A DNA stretch of 8,972 bases from DASQWP01 sp050697555 (GCA_050697555.1 JBOHAD010000084.1:1-8972), one strand, 5' to 3'; positions 1-6,636 are shown, counted from the stretch's first letter. A program made the numbers and translations. The notes: generated from the sequence alone by a model not told the origin.

Positions 1-278
1 AGGCGGACGATCGTGCCGACGCTGACGACGTCGGTCGTGACCTCGCCGGCCTCGATGACCCGCGCGGCCTTGAGCCGCTCCTGGAGCGTCGCGATCCGGT
101 GCTCGAGCATCGCCTGCTCGTTCTTGGCGTCGTCGTACTCAGAGTTCTCGGCGATGTCGCCGAACTCGCGCGCCTGCTTGATGCGCTCGGCGACCTCGCG
201 ACGCTTGACGGTCGAGAGGTGCTCGATCTCGTCCTTGAGCTTCGCATGCCCGTTGGGAGTGAGAATTACTTCCTTCAC
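1..278 (-). CDS. greA: Transcription elongation factor GreA, N-terminal part (runs off the window)
   Basis: GreA binds RNA polymerase through the secondary channel and stimulates cleavage of backtracked transcripts. Reading leftwards from GTG 278-276, 92 codons are present of a family length near 157, so the C-terminal FKBP-like domain is missing beyond position 1. The visible part begins VKEVILTPNGHAKLKDEI and covers the antiparallel coiled coil. The tip motif GDIAENSEYDDAKNEQ has Asp41 and Glu44, the same numbering as the catalytic acidic pair of E. coli GreA. The GTG start is supported by GGAGGA at 290-285, six bases upstream, the best Shine-Dalgarno sequence in the window. The gene is divergent from dus. 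Its leader carries a strong hairpin. Identity is certain from the motif and reading frame; only the 3' end is unseen. Confidence 0.96.
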   Translation of the reverse strand, partial: MKEVILTPNGHAKLKDEIEHLSTVKRREVAERIKQAREFGDIAENSEYDDAKNEQAMLEHRIATLQERLKAARVIEAGEVTTDVVSVGTIVR

Positions 279-284
279 TGCGGT

Positions 285-290
285 TCCTCC
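285..290 (-). promoter_or_regulatory. Shine-Dalgarno of greA
   Basis: The minus strand reads GGAGGA, then six bases, then GTG at 278. It decides the greA start. It also stands out because the other starts in this window largely lack such a sequence. Confidence 0.85.
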
Positions 291-311
291 GTAGCCCCTG
301 ACACACAAACG

Positions 312-329
312 CGGTGCCCCTCGGCACCG
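312..329 (-). promoter_or_regulatory. Perfect 7-bp hairpin in the greA leader
   Basis: The arms 312-318 (CGGTGCC) and 323-329 (GGCACCG) pair perfectly around a 4-base loop. On the minus strand the hairpin lies between the proposed greA -10 box (347-342) and the greA ribosome binding site. It is followed by GCGTTTGTGTGTC, a moderately T-rich stretch. It could be an mRNA 5' stabiliser or a weak attenuator. The T-run is interrupted by G, so it is not a canonical terminator. Confidence 0.6.
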
Positions 330-341
330 TCGCAGCCGAAC

Positions 342-347
342 ATTGTA
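342..347 (-). promoter_or_regulatory. Probable -10 element of greA
   Basis: The minus strand reads TACAAT, five of six matches to TATAAT. This would give a transcription start near 335 and a leader of roughly 57 nt before the GTG. No good -35 lies at 16-18 bp (the best is GTTTAC-like), so the promoter rests mainly on the -10. Confidence 0.5.
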
Positions 348-383
348 GCCGGTTCGTCAAGCCGTAAACGTTCGTGCGGAGGC

Positions 384-389
384 TACGAT
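384..389 (+). promoter_or_regulatory. Probable -10 element of dus
   Basis: TACGAT (TANNNT) lies 11 bases before ATG 401. A start 6-8 bases downstream would give a leader of only about 4-5 nt. No convincing -35 was found. The only GGAGG upstream (378-382) is 18 bases from the ATG, too far for a normal ribosome binding site, so a nearly leaderless transcript is likelier. Confidence 0.45.
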
Positions 390-400
390 TCCCTTCTCCG

Positions 401-1459
401 ATGGCCGTCCAGATCGAGTCCTCCTGGCGCATCCGCGACATCGAGATCCCGACGCGGATCGTCCTCGCGCCCATGGCCGGCGTCAGCGTGCAGGCGTTCC
501 GCCGCCAGGGCCGCCGTTTCGGGGCGGGCCTCGTCTGCTCCGAGATGGTGAGCTGCGCGGGGCTCTCGCACGGGAACGAGCGCACGCTCGGCTACCTGCG
601 GATCGGTCGCGACGAGCGCCCGCTGGCGGTGCAGATATTCGGCTCCGAGCCGGGCGTCATGGCGGAGGCGGCCCGCATGGTCGAGGACGCCGGCGCAGAC
701 CTCGTCGACGTCAACTTCGGCTGCCCCGTCCGCAAGGTGACGAAGACCGGCGCCGGCGCGACGCTCCTCGAGGATCCCGACCGCGCGTGCCGCATCGTCG
801 AAGCCGTCGCCGAGGCGGTCGCTCTGCCGGTGACGGTGAAGATGCGCCGCGGGCTCGCCGACGGGTCCCGTGCCGCTCTCGAGGTCGGGCCCAGGCTCGT
901 CGAGGCCGGGGCCGCCTCCCTGACACTCCACCCGCGCTCGGCGAAGCAGATGTACACGGGCAGCGCCGATCACGCGCTCACCGCGGAGCTCGTCGAGCTC
1001 GTCGACGTCCCCGTGGTCGCCTCCGGCGACGTCGTCTCGCGCGAGCGCGCCGGCGAGGTCCTGGAGGAGACCGGGGCCGCGGCCGTCATGGTGGGGCGCG
1101 CCGCGCAGGGCAATCCGTGGGCGATCGGCGAGATCGCGGGCCGGCTCGACGGCCAGCCTGCGCGCGAGGAGGTCGTCGCCGAGCTCGTCCTCTTCATGCG
1201 GGCCACGGTTGACGAGCTGGGCGAGCTGCGGGCGACGGGGTTCCTGAAGAAGTTCTACGGCTGGTACCTGGGCCGCGGCCGGTTCCCGAAGCCGTTCAAG
1301 CAGGAGCTCGTCCGCCTGGAGCGTCTGGCGGACGTCGAGGAGCGCCTCTTCGCGGCCGCCCCGGGCGCCGACGACGTCCTGGCCCGCCTGGAGGGCGATC
1401 TTCCCGAGGAGGACGACGTGCTCCTCGACCTCCCGATCTCCGCCTACGGCGGCGGCTGA
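401..1459 (+). CDS. dus: tRNA-dihydrouridine synthase, DusB-like
   Basis: This flavoenzyme uses FMN and NADPH to reduce specific uridines in the tRNA D-loop to dihydrouridine. The 352-residue product has the usual family length. Visible motifs in order are LAPMAGVS (residues 22-29, FMN-binding start of the TIM barrel), VDVNFGCPVRKVTKTGAGA with the catalytic Cys108, VTVKMRRG, LHPRSAKQMYTG (family form H-G-R-T, here H-P-R-S), VASGDV and VMVGRAAQGNPW (phosphate-binding end of the barrel). The C-terminal helical domain includes FLKKFYGWYL and ends in an acidic tail. ATG 401 is preferred over an in-frame GTG at 374 because the conserved sequence begins after it and TACGAT sits just upstream. greA is divergent, and the cyclase fusion follows 31 bp after the stop. 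The specificity class (DusB rather than DusA or DusC) is judged from motifs only. Confidence 0.93.
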   Translation: MAVQIESSWRIRDIEIPTRIVLAPMAGVSVQAFRRQGRRFGAGLVCSEMVSCAGLSHGNERTLGYLRIGRDERPLAVQIFGSEPGVMAEAARMVEDAGADLVDVNFGCPVRKVTKTGAGATLLEDPDRACRIVEAVAEAVALPVTVKMRRGLADGSRAALEVGPRLVEAGAASLTLHPRSAKQMYTGSADHALTAELVELVDVPVVASGDVVSRERAGEVLEETGAAAVMVGRAAQGNPWAIGEIAGRLDGQPAREEVVAELVLFMRATVDELGELRATGFLKKFYGWYLGRGRFPKPFKQELVRLERLADVEERLFAAAPGADDVLARLEGDLPEEDDVLLDLPISAYGGG

Positions 1460-1477
1460 ACGCCGGCCCCGCGCAGC

Positions 1478-1483
1478 TATAAC
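1478..1483 (+). promoter_or_regulatory. Probable -10 element for the cyclase fusion gene (leaderless)
   Basis: TATAAC, five of six to consensus, ends seven bases before ATG 1491, so transcription would begin at or next to the start codon. There is no Shine-Dalgarno sequence in the 31-bp gap after dus. The only -35-like match is CTGAAC (1456-1461, 16-bp spacer), over the dus stop. The fusion gene therefore probably has its own promoter as well as any read-through from dus. Confidence 0.6.
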
Positions 1484-1490
1484 TCTCCGT

Positions 1491-4400
1491 ATGCCAGTCG
1501 CGACCGGCGAACGCAGGATCGTCTCGGTGCTGGTGGCCGACGTTGCGGGCTCGACCGCGATCGGCGAGAAGCTCGGCCCCGAGCGCTCGAAGTTCCTGAT
1601 CGACGAGGTCATGCGGATCATGGCCGAGCAGGTGCGCCGCTTCGACGGCACCGTCGCCCAGCTCGTCGGGGACGAGATGCTCGCCTTCTTCGGCGCTCCC
1701 GTCGCGCACGAGGACGACTCGGAGCGCGCGGTACGCGCCGCACTCGCCATCCAGCGCGCGATCGCCCAGTACGCACACGAGGTCAAGGCGGCGTACGGGG
1801 TCGAGCTCTCAGTGCGGATCGGCGTGCACACGGGCCCGGTCGTCGTCGGAGTCCAGCGGGACGGCGACGACTCCTACGATCCCTGGAACGCGCTCGGCGA
1901 CACGGTGAACGTCGCCTCCCGGCTCCAGGAGCTCGCCGGCGAGGGCGGCGTCGTCATCAGCCCGACGACGAAACGACAGGTGGAGACCTGCTTCGAGCTC
2001 GAGGAGCTCGGACTCCAGGAGCTCAGGGGTGTAGGCGAGCCGGTCGAGACCTACCGCGTCACACGCGTCCGCGAAGCGGAGGCGGAGCCGCCCACGTTGC
2101 CGCTCGTCGGGCGCGACTTCGAGCTCACGGTTCTCGAGCGCACGATGGAGGCGCTCGTCGAGGGGCGCGGGGCAATCGTCTCGATCATCGGCGAGCCGGG
2201 CATCGGCAAGACGCGCCTCGTCTGGGAGGTCCGCAGCCGTTACCGGGATCGCGTCCGCTTCATCGAGGCGCGGGGCGTCTCGTACGCACAGACCTTCCCG
2301 TACTGGCCGATCCGCGAGCTCCTGCGCGAGTGGCTCGAGGTCGGGGCGTCGACGCCGGAGGCGCGCGTCCGCCTCGAGCTGAAGGCGGAGCTTGCGCAAC
2401 TCTTCGGGCAGGAGGACGCCGAGGAGGTCTACCCATTCTTCGCCAGCCTGCTCGGGCTCACGCTCGAGCCGGAGGCGGCCCAGTCGATACGGGAGCTGAA
2501 CCGGGAGTCCATCCAGACGCGCACGTTCGAGGTCTTCTTCGACTTCGTCAACAAGCTCTCGGAGGAGCTGCCTCTCTGCCTCGTGTTCGAGGACCTGCAC
2601 TGGGCGGACGAGGCGACGCTCGAGCTGCTCGAGTCGCTCCTCGGCGTGACGGAGGAATCTGCGGTCGCGCTCTTCTTCCTCTACCGGAGCGAGCGCGAGC
2701 ACGGCTCGTGGCGCCTCGGGGAGCGCGCCCGCCAGCGCTACCCCCACCGCTACCGCGAGGTCGAGGTGAGGCCGCTACCGGCCGACTCCTCCAGGATGCT
2801 CGTCGGCAACGTGGCCGAGGGAGAGGTGCCGGAGTCGGTCGCCGAGCTCCTGGCCGAGCGCTCGGGCGGCAATCCCTTCTTCCTGGAGGAGGCGTTGCGG
2901 GACCTCGTCGAGCGCGGCGCCCTTCGCCGCGAGAACGGAAGCTGGAAGCTGGCGATCGGCGAGGACGAGCTCGTGGTGCCGGCGCTCGTCCAGGGCGCCC
3001 TCCAGGCGCGACTCGACCGCCTCGACCCCGACGCCCGCGACGTGCTCTCCGTGGCGGCGGTCACCGGGCGCACGTTCGGCCTCCCGCTCCTGGAGAAGCT
3101 CGTACCGCGCGACAAGCTCATCCGCGCCCTCACGGAGCTCCAGCGCCTCGACCTCATCGTCGAGAAGCGGCGCCGCCCGAATCCCGAGTACCGCTTTCGC
3201 CACGGGCTCGTCCAGGAGGTCGCCTACGCGAGCCTCGTCGAGACGAAGCGGCGCAAGCTGCACAGGAAGGTCGGCGAGGCGCTGGAGGAGATCTACCGCG
3301 ACTCGCCCGAGGAGGCCTACGCCCTACTCGCGCGCCACTTCAGCGAGGCCGACGAGCCGGAGAAGGCGGTGGAGTACCTCCTGAAGGCCGGCGACGCGGC
3401 CCGCGCCGTCTACGCCGACCGCGAGGCGCTCGAGCACTACAAGAGGGCCCGCGCGTTCCTGGCGCGCGTGGGCGACGAGCGCCGCGCCCGCGACACCCTC
3501 TTCAAGATGGCGCTCGCGTACCACCTCGCCTTCGACTTCGAGAAGGCGGAGGAGATGTACGACGAGGCCTTCTCCTGCAACGTCGAGGAGGCCCCGCCGC
3601 CCGAGCCGACGGAGCGGGTCGAGACGTCCATGCACCGTCCGGGCGAGATCGCGCCGGACGAGGTCTACTCGACCGAGGGCGGACAGATCGTCGAGCATCT
3701 CTTCCGAGGCCTGCTCCTGGTCGACCGCGAGCTCAACGTCATCCCCGCGATGGCCGACAACATGCGTGTCTCCGGCGACGGCCTCACCTACCTCTTCCGC
3801 CTGCGCGAGGGGGTGCGCTGGAGCGACGGCGAGCCGCTGACGGCGGACGACTTCGCCTACGCCTGGCGCAGGATGCGGGAGGAGCAGTCGCGCACGGCCT
3901 TCCTCATGGAGGACGTCGAGAGCGCCGAGGCGCTCGACGACCGCACGCTCGAGGTGCAGCTGCGGGAGCCGCGCAGCTACTTCCCGTACATCCTGACTTC
4001 GCCGTGGGCGTATCCGTGGCCGCGGCACCGATGCGAGGACCTGGGCGACGAGTGGCGCAAGCCCGAGAACCTCGTCGGCAACGGGCCGTTCACGATCGCC
4101 GAGTGGGGCAAGGACTCGGCGCTCCTCGTCGCCAATCCGTACTGGGTCGGGCCGCGCGGGAACGTGCGCGAGATCCACGTGACCTTCACGGCCAAGGGCC
4201 AACACGAGCTCGAGGCGTGGCGCGAGGGCCGCTACGACGTCTTGCGGACGCCCAGGGCGGGCGGCGAGAGCGCGCCCGACACCCTGAGCGAGGTCGTCGC
4301 CGAGCTGTCGCTCCAGTACGTCGGCTTCAGAGCGACGGAGGGGCTGTTCGCGAACGAGCACGTCCGCAAAGCGTTCTCCGTCGCGCTCGACCGCGAGCGT

Positions 4401-5093
4401 CTGGTCGCCGCGAGCGGCAGCCTGCAGCGGGCGGCGACCAGGGGCGGCGCCATTCCGCCCGCCATGCCGGGCCATTCCCACCGGGTGGGCCTCGAGTACG
4501 ACGTGGAGCGCGCGCGCCGACTGCTGGCCGATGCCGGCTACCCGGAAGGGCGGGGCCTGCCGGAGCTCGAGCTCGGCGTTCCCAAGTCATCCGTCTTCGA
4601 CGCCTCCTTCCTGGTCGAGGAGTGGGCGAAGCTCGGCGCGCGCGTGCGCGTGACACGTACCCAGGGCCACGATCCGCCCGATGTCGCCGGCTGCGACCTC
4701 TGGCTCTCCGGCTGGACGGCCGACTATCCCGATCCGGACGGCTTCTTCCACGGCCTGTTCCGGAGCGAGTGGCCGTTCTACCGCGACGAGGACATCGACG
4801 AGATGCTCGCCGAGGCACGGGCGCTCGGCGACCAGGACGAACGCCTGCGCCTCTACCACGAGATCGACCGCCTCTGGGTCGCCGAGCATGCGGGCATCCT
4901 CCCGCTGTCCTACGGCCGCGCGATGCTCCTCCGCCGACCGTGGGTCGCGGGGCTCTGGGCCAGCCCGCTCTCGCGCGCGCACCTCGACGAAGTCGTCGTC
5001 AGACGGGAGGAGGCGGCCTCACCGGTTACGGTCCCAGACGAGCCGGAGGCCCTCGAGAGTGAGGAGCGGGTCGACCCGTTCGATCGTCTCTGA
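1491..5093 (+). CDS. Class III nucleotide cyclase - STAND/AAA ATPase - TPR-like - family-5 solute-binding fusion protein
   Basis: This 1200-residue protein fuses four parts. Residues ~8-190 form a class III cyclase with metal aspartates Asp17 (VADVAGST) and Asp61 (LVGDEML), and transition-state Asn140 and Arg144 (GDTVNVASR). The purine-specifying positions are Gln57 and Asn133 instead of the usual Lys and Asp/Thr. Residues ~203-470 form an ATPase with Walker A GEPGIGKT (234-241), Walker B LCLVFED (Asp368), HWAD (370-373) and SGGNPFFLEE (458-467), as in cyclase-ATPase regulators. Residues ~605-700 are TPR-like helices. After a Pro-rich linker, residues ~711-1175 form a complete SBP_bac_5 domain: VEHLFRGLL, DGLTYLFRLREGVRWSDGEP, VGNGPFTIAEW, KAFSVALDRERLV, GWTADYPDPDGFF. 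There is no signal peptide or membrane segment, so the binding domain should be cytoplasmic, as in the regulator SgrR. An acidic C-terminal tail is encoded over the coaX 3' end. Cyclase activity and ligand are unproven. Confidence 0.9.
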   Translation: MPVATGERRIVSVLVADVAGSTAIGEKLGPERSKFLIDEVMRIMAEQVRRFDGTVAQLVGDEMLAFFGAPVAHEDDSERAVRAALAIQRAIAQYAHEVKAAYGVELSVRIGVHTGPVVVGVQRDGDDSYDPWNALGDTVNVASRLQELAGEGGVVISPTTKRQVETCFELEELGLQELRGVGEPVETYRVTRVREAEAEPPTLPLVGRDFELTVLERTMEALVEGRGAIVSIIGEPGIGKTRLVWEVRSRYRDRVRFIEARGVSYAQTFPYWPIRELLREWLEVGASTPEARVRLELKAELAQLFGQEDAEEVYPFFASLLGLTLEPEAAQSIRELNRESIQTRTFEVFFDFVNKLSEELPLCLVFEDLHWADEATLELLESLLGVTEESAVALFFLYRSEREHGSWRLGERARQRYPHRYREVEVRPLPADSSRMLVGNVAEGEVPESVAELLAERSGGNPFFLEEALRDLVERGALRRENGSWKLAIGEDELVVPALVQGALQARLDRLDPDARDVLSVAAVTGRTFGLPLLEKLVPRDKLIRALTELQRLDLIVEKRRRPNPEYRFRHGLVQEVAYASLVETKRRKLHRKVGEALEEIYRDSPEEAYALLARHFSEADEPEKAVEYLLKAGDAARAVYADREALEHYKRARAFLARVGDERRARDTLFKMALAYHLAFDFEKAEEMYDEAFSCNVEEAPPPEPTERVETSMHRPGEIAPDEVYSTEGGQIVEHLFRGLLLVDRELNVIPAMADNMRVSGDGLTYLFRLREGVRWSDGEPLTADDFAYAWRRMREEQSRTAFLMEDVESAEALDDRTLEVQLREPRSYFPYILTSPWAYPWPRHRCEDLGDEWRKPENLVGNGPFTIAEWGKDSALLVANPYWVGPRGNVREIHVTFTAKGQHELEAWREGRYDVLRTPRAGGESAPDTLSEVVAELSLQYVGFRATEGLFANEHVRKAFSVALDRERLVAASGSLQRAATRGGAIPPAMPGHSHRVGLEYDVERARRLLADAGYPEGRGLPELELGVPKSSVFDASFLVEEWAKLGARVRVTRTQGHDPPDVAGCDLWLSGWTADYPDPDGFFHGLFRSEWPFYRDEDIDEMLAEARALGDQDERLRLYHEIDRLWVAEHAGILPLSYGRAMLLRRPWVAGLWASPLSRAHLDEVVVRREEAASPVTVPDEPEALESEERVDPFDRL

Positions 5094-5783
5094 GTGCGGC
5101 GCGATCAGGCCTGCCAGGCCGCCCGTGGCGATCACCGGCGCGGTGTCGCCGAGCTCCGCGCGCATGCGCCTGACGATCCCGTCCACCTGTCCGGCGAAGC
5201 CGTAGACGAGGCCTGACTGGAGCGCCGACGCGGTCGTCTTGCCAATGACGGTGCGGGGCTCGGCGAAGTCGACCTTCGTGAGCCGGGCGGCCCGCAGGAA
5301 GAGGGCGTCCATCGAGGCCTCGATGCCGGGCGCGAGGACCCCGCCGACGAACTCCCCGGCGCTCGAGACGGCGTCGAAGTTCGTGGAGGTCCCGAAGTCG
5401 ACGACGATGCAGGGCGCTCCGTGCCGCTCCCGGGCCGCGACGGCGTTGGCGATCCGGTCCGGGCCGACCTCGCGCGGGTCGTCGTAGAGGATGGCGATGC
5501 CGGTCTTGGTGCCCGGGCCGAGCACCATGAGCGGCGCCTGCGCGTAGCGCTTGGCGAGCTCCTCGTAGGCGCGGACGAGCAGCGGGACGGAGGAGGACAG
5601 AGCGACGCCCGTCACGTCGTCGAACCCGAGGTCGCTGAGCTCGAGCAGGCGGACGACGAGCGCCGCGATCTCGTCGCCTGTGCGCTCGGCCTCCGTGGCG
5701 GCGCGCCAGCTCTCGACGAGCTCCTCGCCGTCGTAGAGCCCGAGGGCGGTCTGCGTGTTGCCGACGTCGACGGCCAGCAGCAT
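5019..5783 (-). CDS. coaX: Type III pantothenate kinase
   Basis: CoaX phosphorylates pantothenate with ATP, the first committed step of coenzyme A synthesis. Type III kinases belong to the ASKHA fold and are not feedback-inhibited by CoA. The 254-residue product is full length. Visible motifs are DVGNTQT (6-12, phosphate 1), GPDRIANAVAA with the catalytic-type Asp109, VVDFGTSTNFD (127-137, where most relatives have T in place of N135), FVGGVLAPGIEAS, VIGKTTASALQSGLVYG, ATGGLA (219-224) and the typical end TLEGLRLVWDRNR. The ATG at 5783 follows the stop of the DUF2469 gene by 16 bp. No clear Shine-Dalgarno sequence is seen; the minus strand has TAGGAC (5802-5797) overlapping the upstream stop. 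It is last in the folP-folB-folK-DUF2469-coaX run. Its final 75 bp overlap the convergent cyclase fusion gene. Confidence 0.95.
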   Translation of the reverse strand: MLLAVDVGNTQTALGLYDGEELVESWRAATEAERTGDEIAALVVRLLELSDLGFDDVTGVALSSSVPLLVRAYEELAKRYAQAPLMVLGPGTKTGIAILYDDPREVGPDRIANAVAARERHGAPCIVVDFGTSTNFDAVSSAGEFVGGVLAPGIEASMDALFLRAARLTKVDFAEPRTVIGKTTASALQSGLVYGFAGQVDGIVRRMRAELGDTAPVIATGGLAGLIAPHSETIERVDPLLTLEGLRLVWDRNR

Positions 5784-5799
5784 GGGCCGTTGAGCCGTC

Positions 5800-6168
5800 C
5801 TAGGAGGGCTCGTCGTCGCCGGTGAGCGTCTCGCCGAGCCTCTGCGCCAGCGTCTCGGGCGTGAGCGGCGGACTCTCGCCCTCGCCGCGAAGCTCCTCGA
5901 TCGTGACGTCGCTCGAGGTGTAGACCTCCGCGCGCGGGATGATCCGGGACGGGCGGTTCTTGTCCCAGACCCACACGTCTTCCATCGTCAGGTGGAAGAA
6001 CGGGTAGGTCGTCTGCGGCAAGACCTTGAGCTCGTGCCTGTTGCAGAGGTACGTCGAGTCCTGCGTGACGATGCAGTAGCGGAAGAGGCCGAAGACGGCC
6101 GAGTACTCCCTCTTCAGACGGAGCTCGAGCTCGGCCTCGTACTCGTCAAGCTCGTCGAGATGCGACAT
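5800..6168 (-). CDS. DUF2469-type conserved protein
   Basis: This 122-residue soluble protein of unknown function resembles the actinobacterial DUF2469 family (M. tuberculosis Rv2901c type). The match is by remembered family pattern: an acidic helical start (DELDEYEAELELRLKREY), then GLFRYCIVTQDSTYLCN where the family has a G.F.YVVET...YL.N pattern, then VWVWDKNRPSR where the family has AWVWD..RP.R, and the strand AEVYTSSDVTIEEL where the family has V.TF.DVN.EEL. The C-terminal ~25 residues look disordered and acidic. The ATG at 6168 lies 9 bp after the folK stop and follows TAGAAT by six bases, so it may be translated from a leaderless transcript. No catalytic motif is evident and I do not assign a function. 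In mycobacteria the family sits near rnhB and lepB; here it is inside a folate/CoA block. Confidence 0.8.
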   Translation of the reverse strand: MSHLDELDEYEAELELRLKREYSAVFGLFRYCIVTQDSTYLCNRHELKVLPQTTYPFFHLTMEDVWVWDKNRPSRIIPRAEVYTSSDVTIEELRGEGESPPLTPETLAQRLGETLTGDDEPS

Positions 6169-6174
6169 GCTCTC

Positions 6175-6180
6175 ATTCTA
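6175..6180 (-). promoter_or_regulatory. Probable -10 element for the DUF2469 gene, overlapping the folK stop
   Basis: The minus strand reads TAGAAT, five of six to consensus. Its TAG is the folK stop codon (6180-6178). The box ends six bases before ATG 6168, the spacing expected for a leaderless transcript. No -35 match lies in the GC-rich folK 3' end. Confidence 0.5.
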
Positions 6181-6636
6181 ACGCTGCGCCGCGAGCAGCC
6201 CTTCCACGCTCCGGCCGTCGGGGAGGGCCAGCGACGAGTCGAGCTCGTGGAGCGGCTCGAGGACGAAGCGCCGCTCGGCCAGGCGCGGATGGGGCACCGT
6301 GAGGCCCGGCTCGTCGATCTCCTCGCTTCCGTAGAGGAGGAGGTCGAGGTCGATCGTGCGGGGGCCGAACCGCGGCCCGCCTTCGCGCTCGCGGCCGAGC
6401 TCCCGTTCCACGGCGAGCAGCCGCACGAGGAGCTCACTCGCGCCGAGGTCGGTCTCGAGCGCCGCCGCCCCGTTCAGGAACCGCGGCTGGTCGAGATAGC
6501 CGACCGGGTCGGTCTCGCGCAGCCGCGAGACGGCAAGGACCTCGATCCCCCGCTCCGCTTCGAGGAGCTCGACGGCGCGCCGGATCGTCGCCTCCCGGTC
6601 GCCGAGGTTCGCCCCCAACCCCACGTAGGCCCTCAC
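6178..6636 (-). CDS. folK: 6-hydroxymethyl-7,8-dihydropterin pyrophosphokinase
   Basis: FolK transfers pyrophosphate from ATP to 6-hydroxymethyl-7,8-dihydropterin, making the substrate of FolP. The product is 152 residues from GTG 6636, close to the ~158 usual for the family. Motifs are YVGLGANLGDRE (4-15), DPVGYLDQPRFLNGA (43-57), RFGPRTIDLDLLLYG (89-103) with the metal-binding Asp96 and Asp98, and PHPRLAERRFVLEPLHEL. The open frame extends upstream to 6735, but that part is arginine-rich, unlike the family, and encoded by an inverted-repeat spacer. GTG 6636, just before the conserved YVGLGAN, is therefore chosen. The start has no recognisable Shine-Dalgarno sequence. It follows folB by 113 bp and precedes the DUF2469 gene by 9 bp. 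It acts in the cytosolic folate pathway with its two upstream neighbours. Confidence 0.94.
   Translation of the reverse strand: MRAYVGLGANLGDREATIRRAVELLEAERGIEVLAVSRLRETDPVGYLDQPRFLNGAAALETDLGASELLVRLLAVERELGREREGGPRFGPRTIDLDLLLYGSEEIDEPGLTVPHPRLAERRFVLEPLHELDSSLALPDGRSVEGLLAAQR

Noticed and set aside
349..366. TTGACG on the minus strand as a greA -35
   Set aside because: It lies only about 8 bp from the TACAAT -10, too close for a sigma-70-type promoter, and no -10 lies 17 bp downstream of it.
374..400. An alternative GTG 374 start for dus
   Set aside because: It would add nine residues not typical of the family and would start upstream of the TACGAT box; no ribosome binding site supports it.
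383..1831. A 482-codon minus-strand open frame opposite dus and the fusion gene start
   Set aside because: It is antisense to two well-identified genes and has no motif; stop-poor antisense frames are expected at this GC content.
3324..4481. A 385-codon minus-strand open frame
   Set aside because: It is opposite the TPR/solute-binding part of the fusion gene, is compositionally biased, and has no recognisable domain.
2330..5062. A 910-codon plus-strand open frame inside the fusion gene
   Set aside because: It is rich in Arg, Ala, Gly and Pro with no domain signature. It is an out-of-frame shadow of the cyclase-ATPase-SBP gene caused by GC-rich codon positions.
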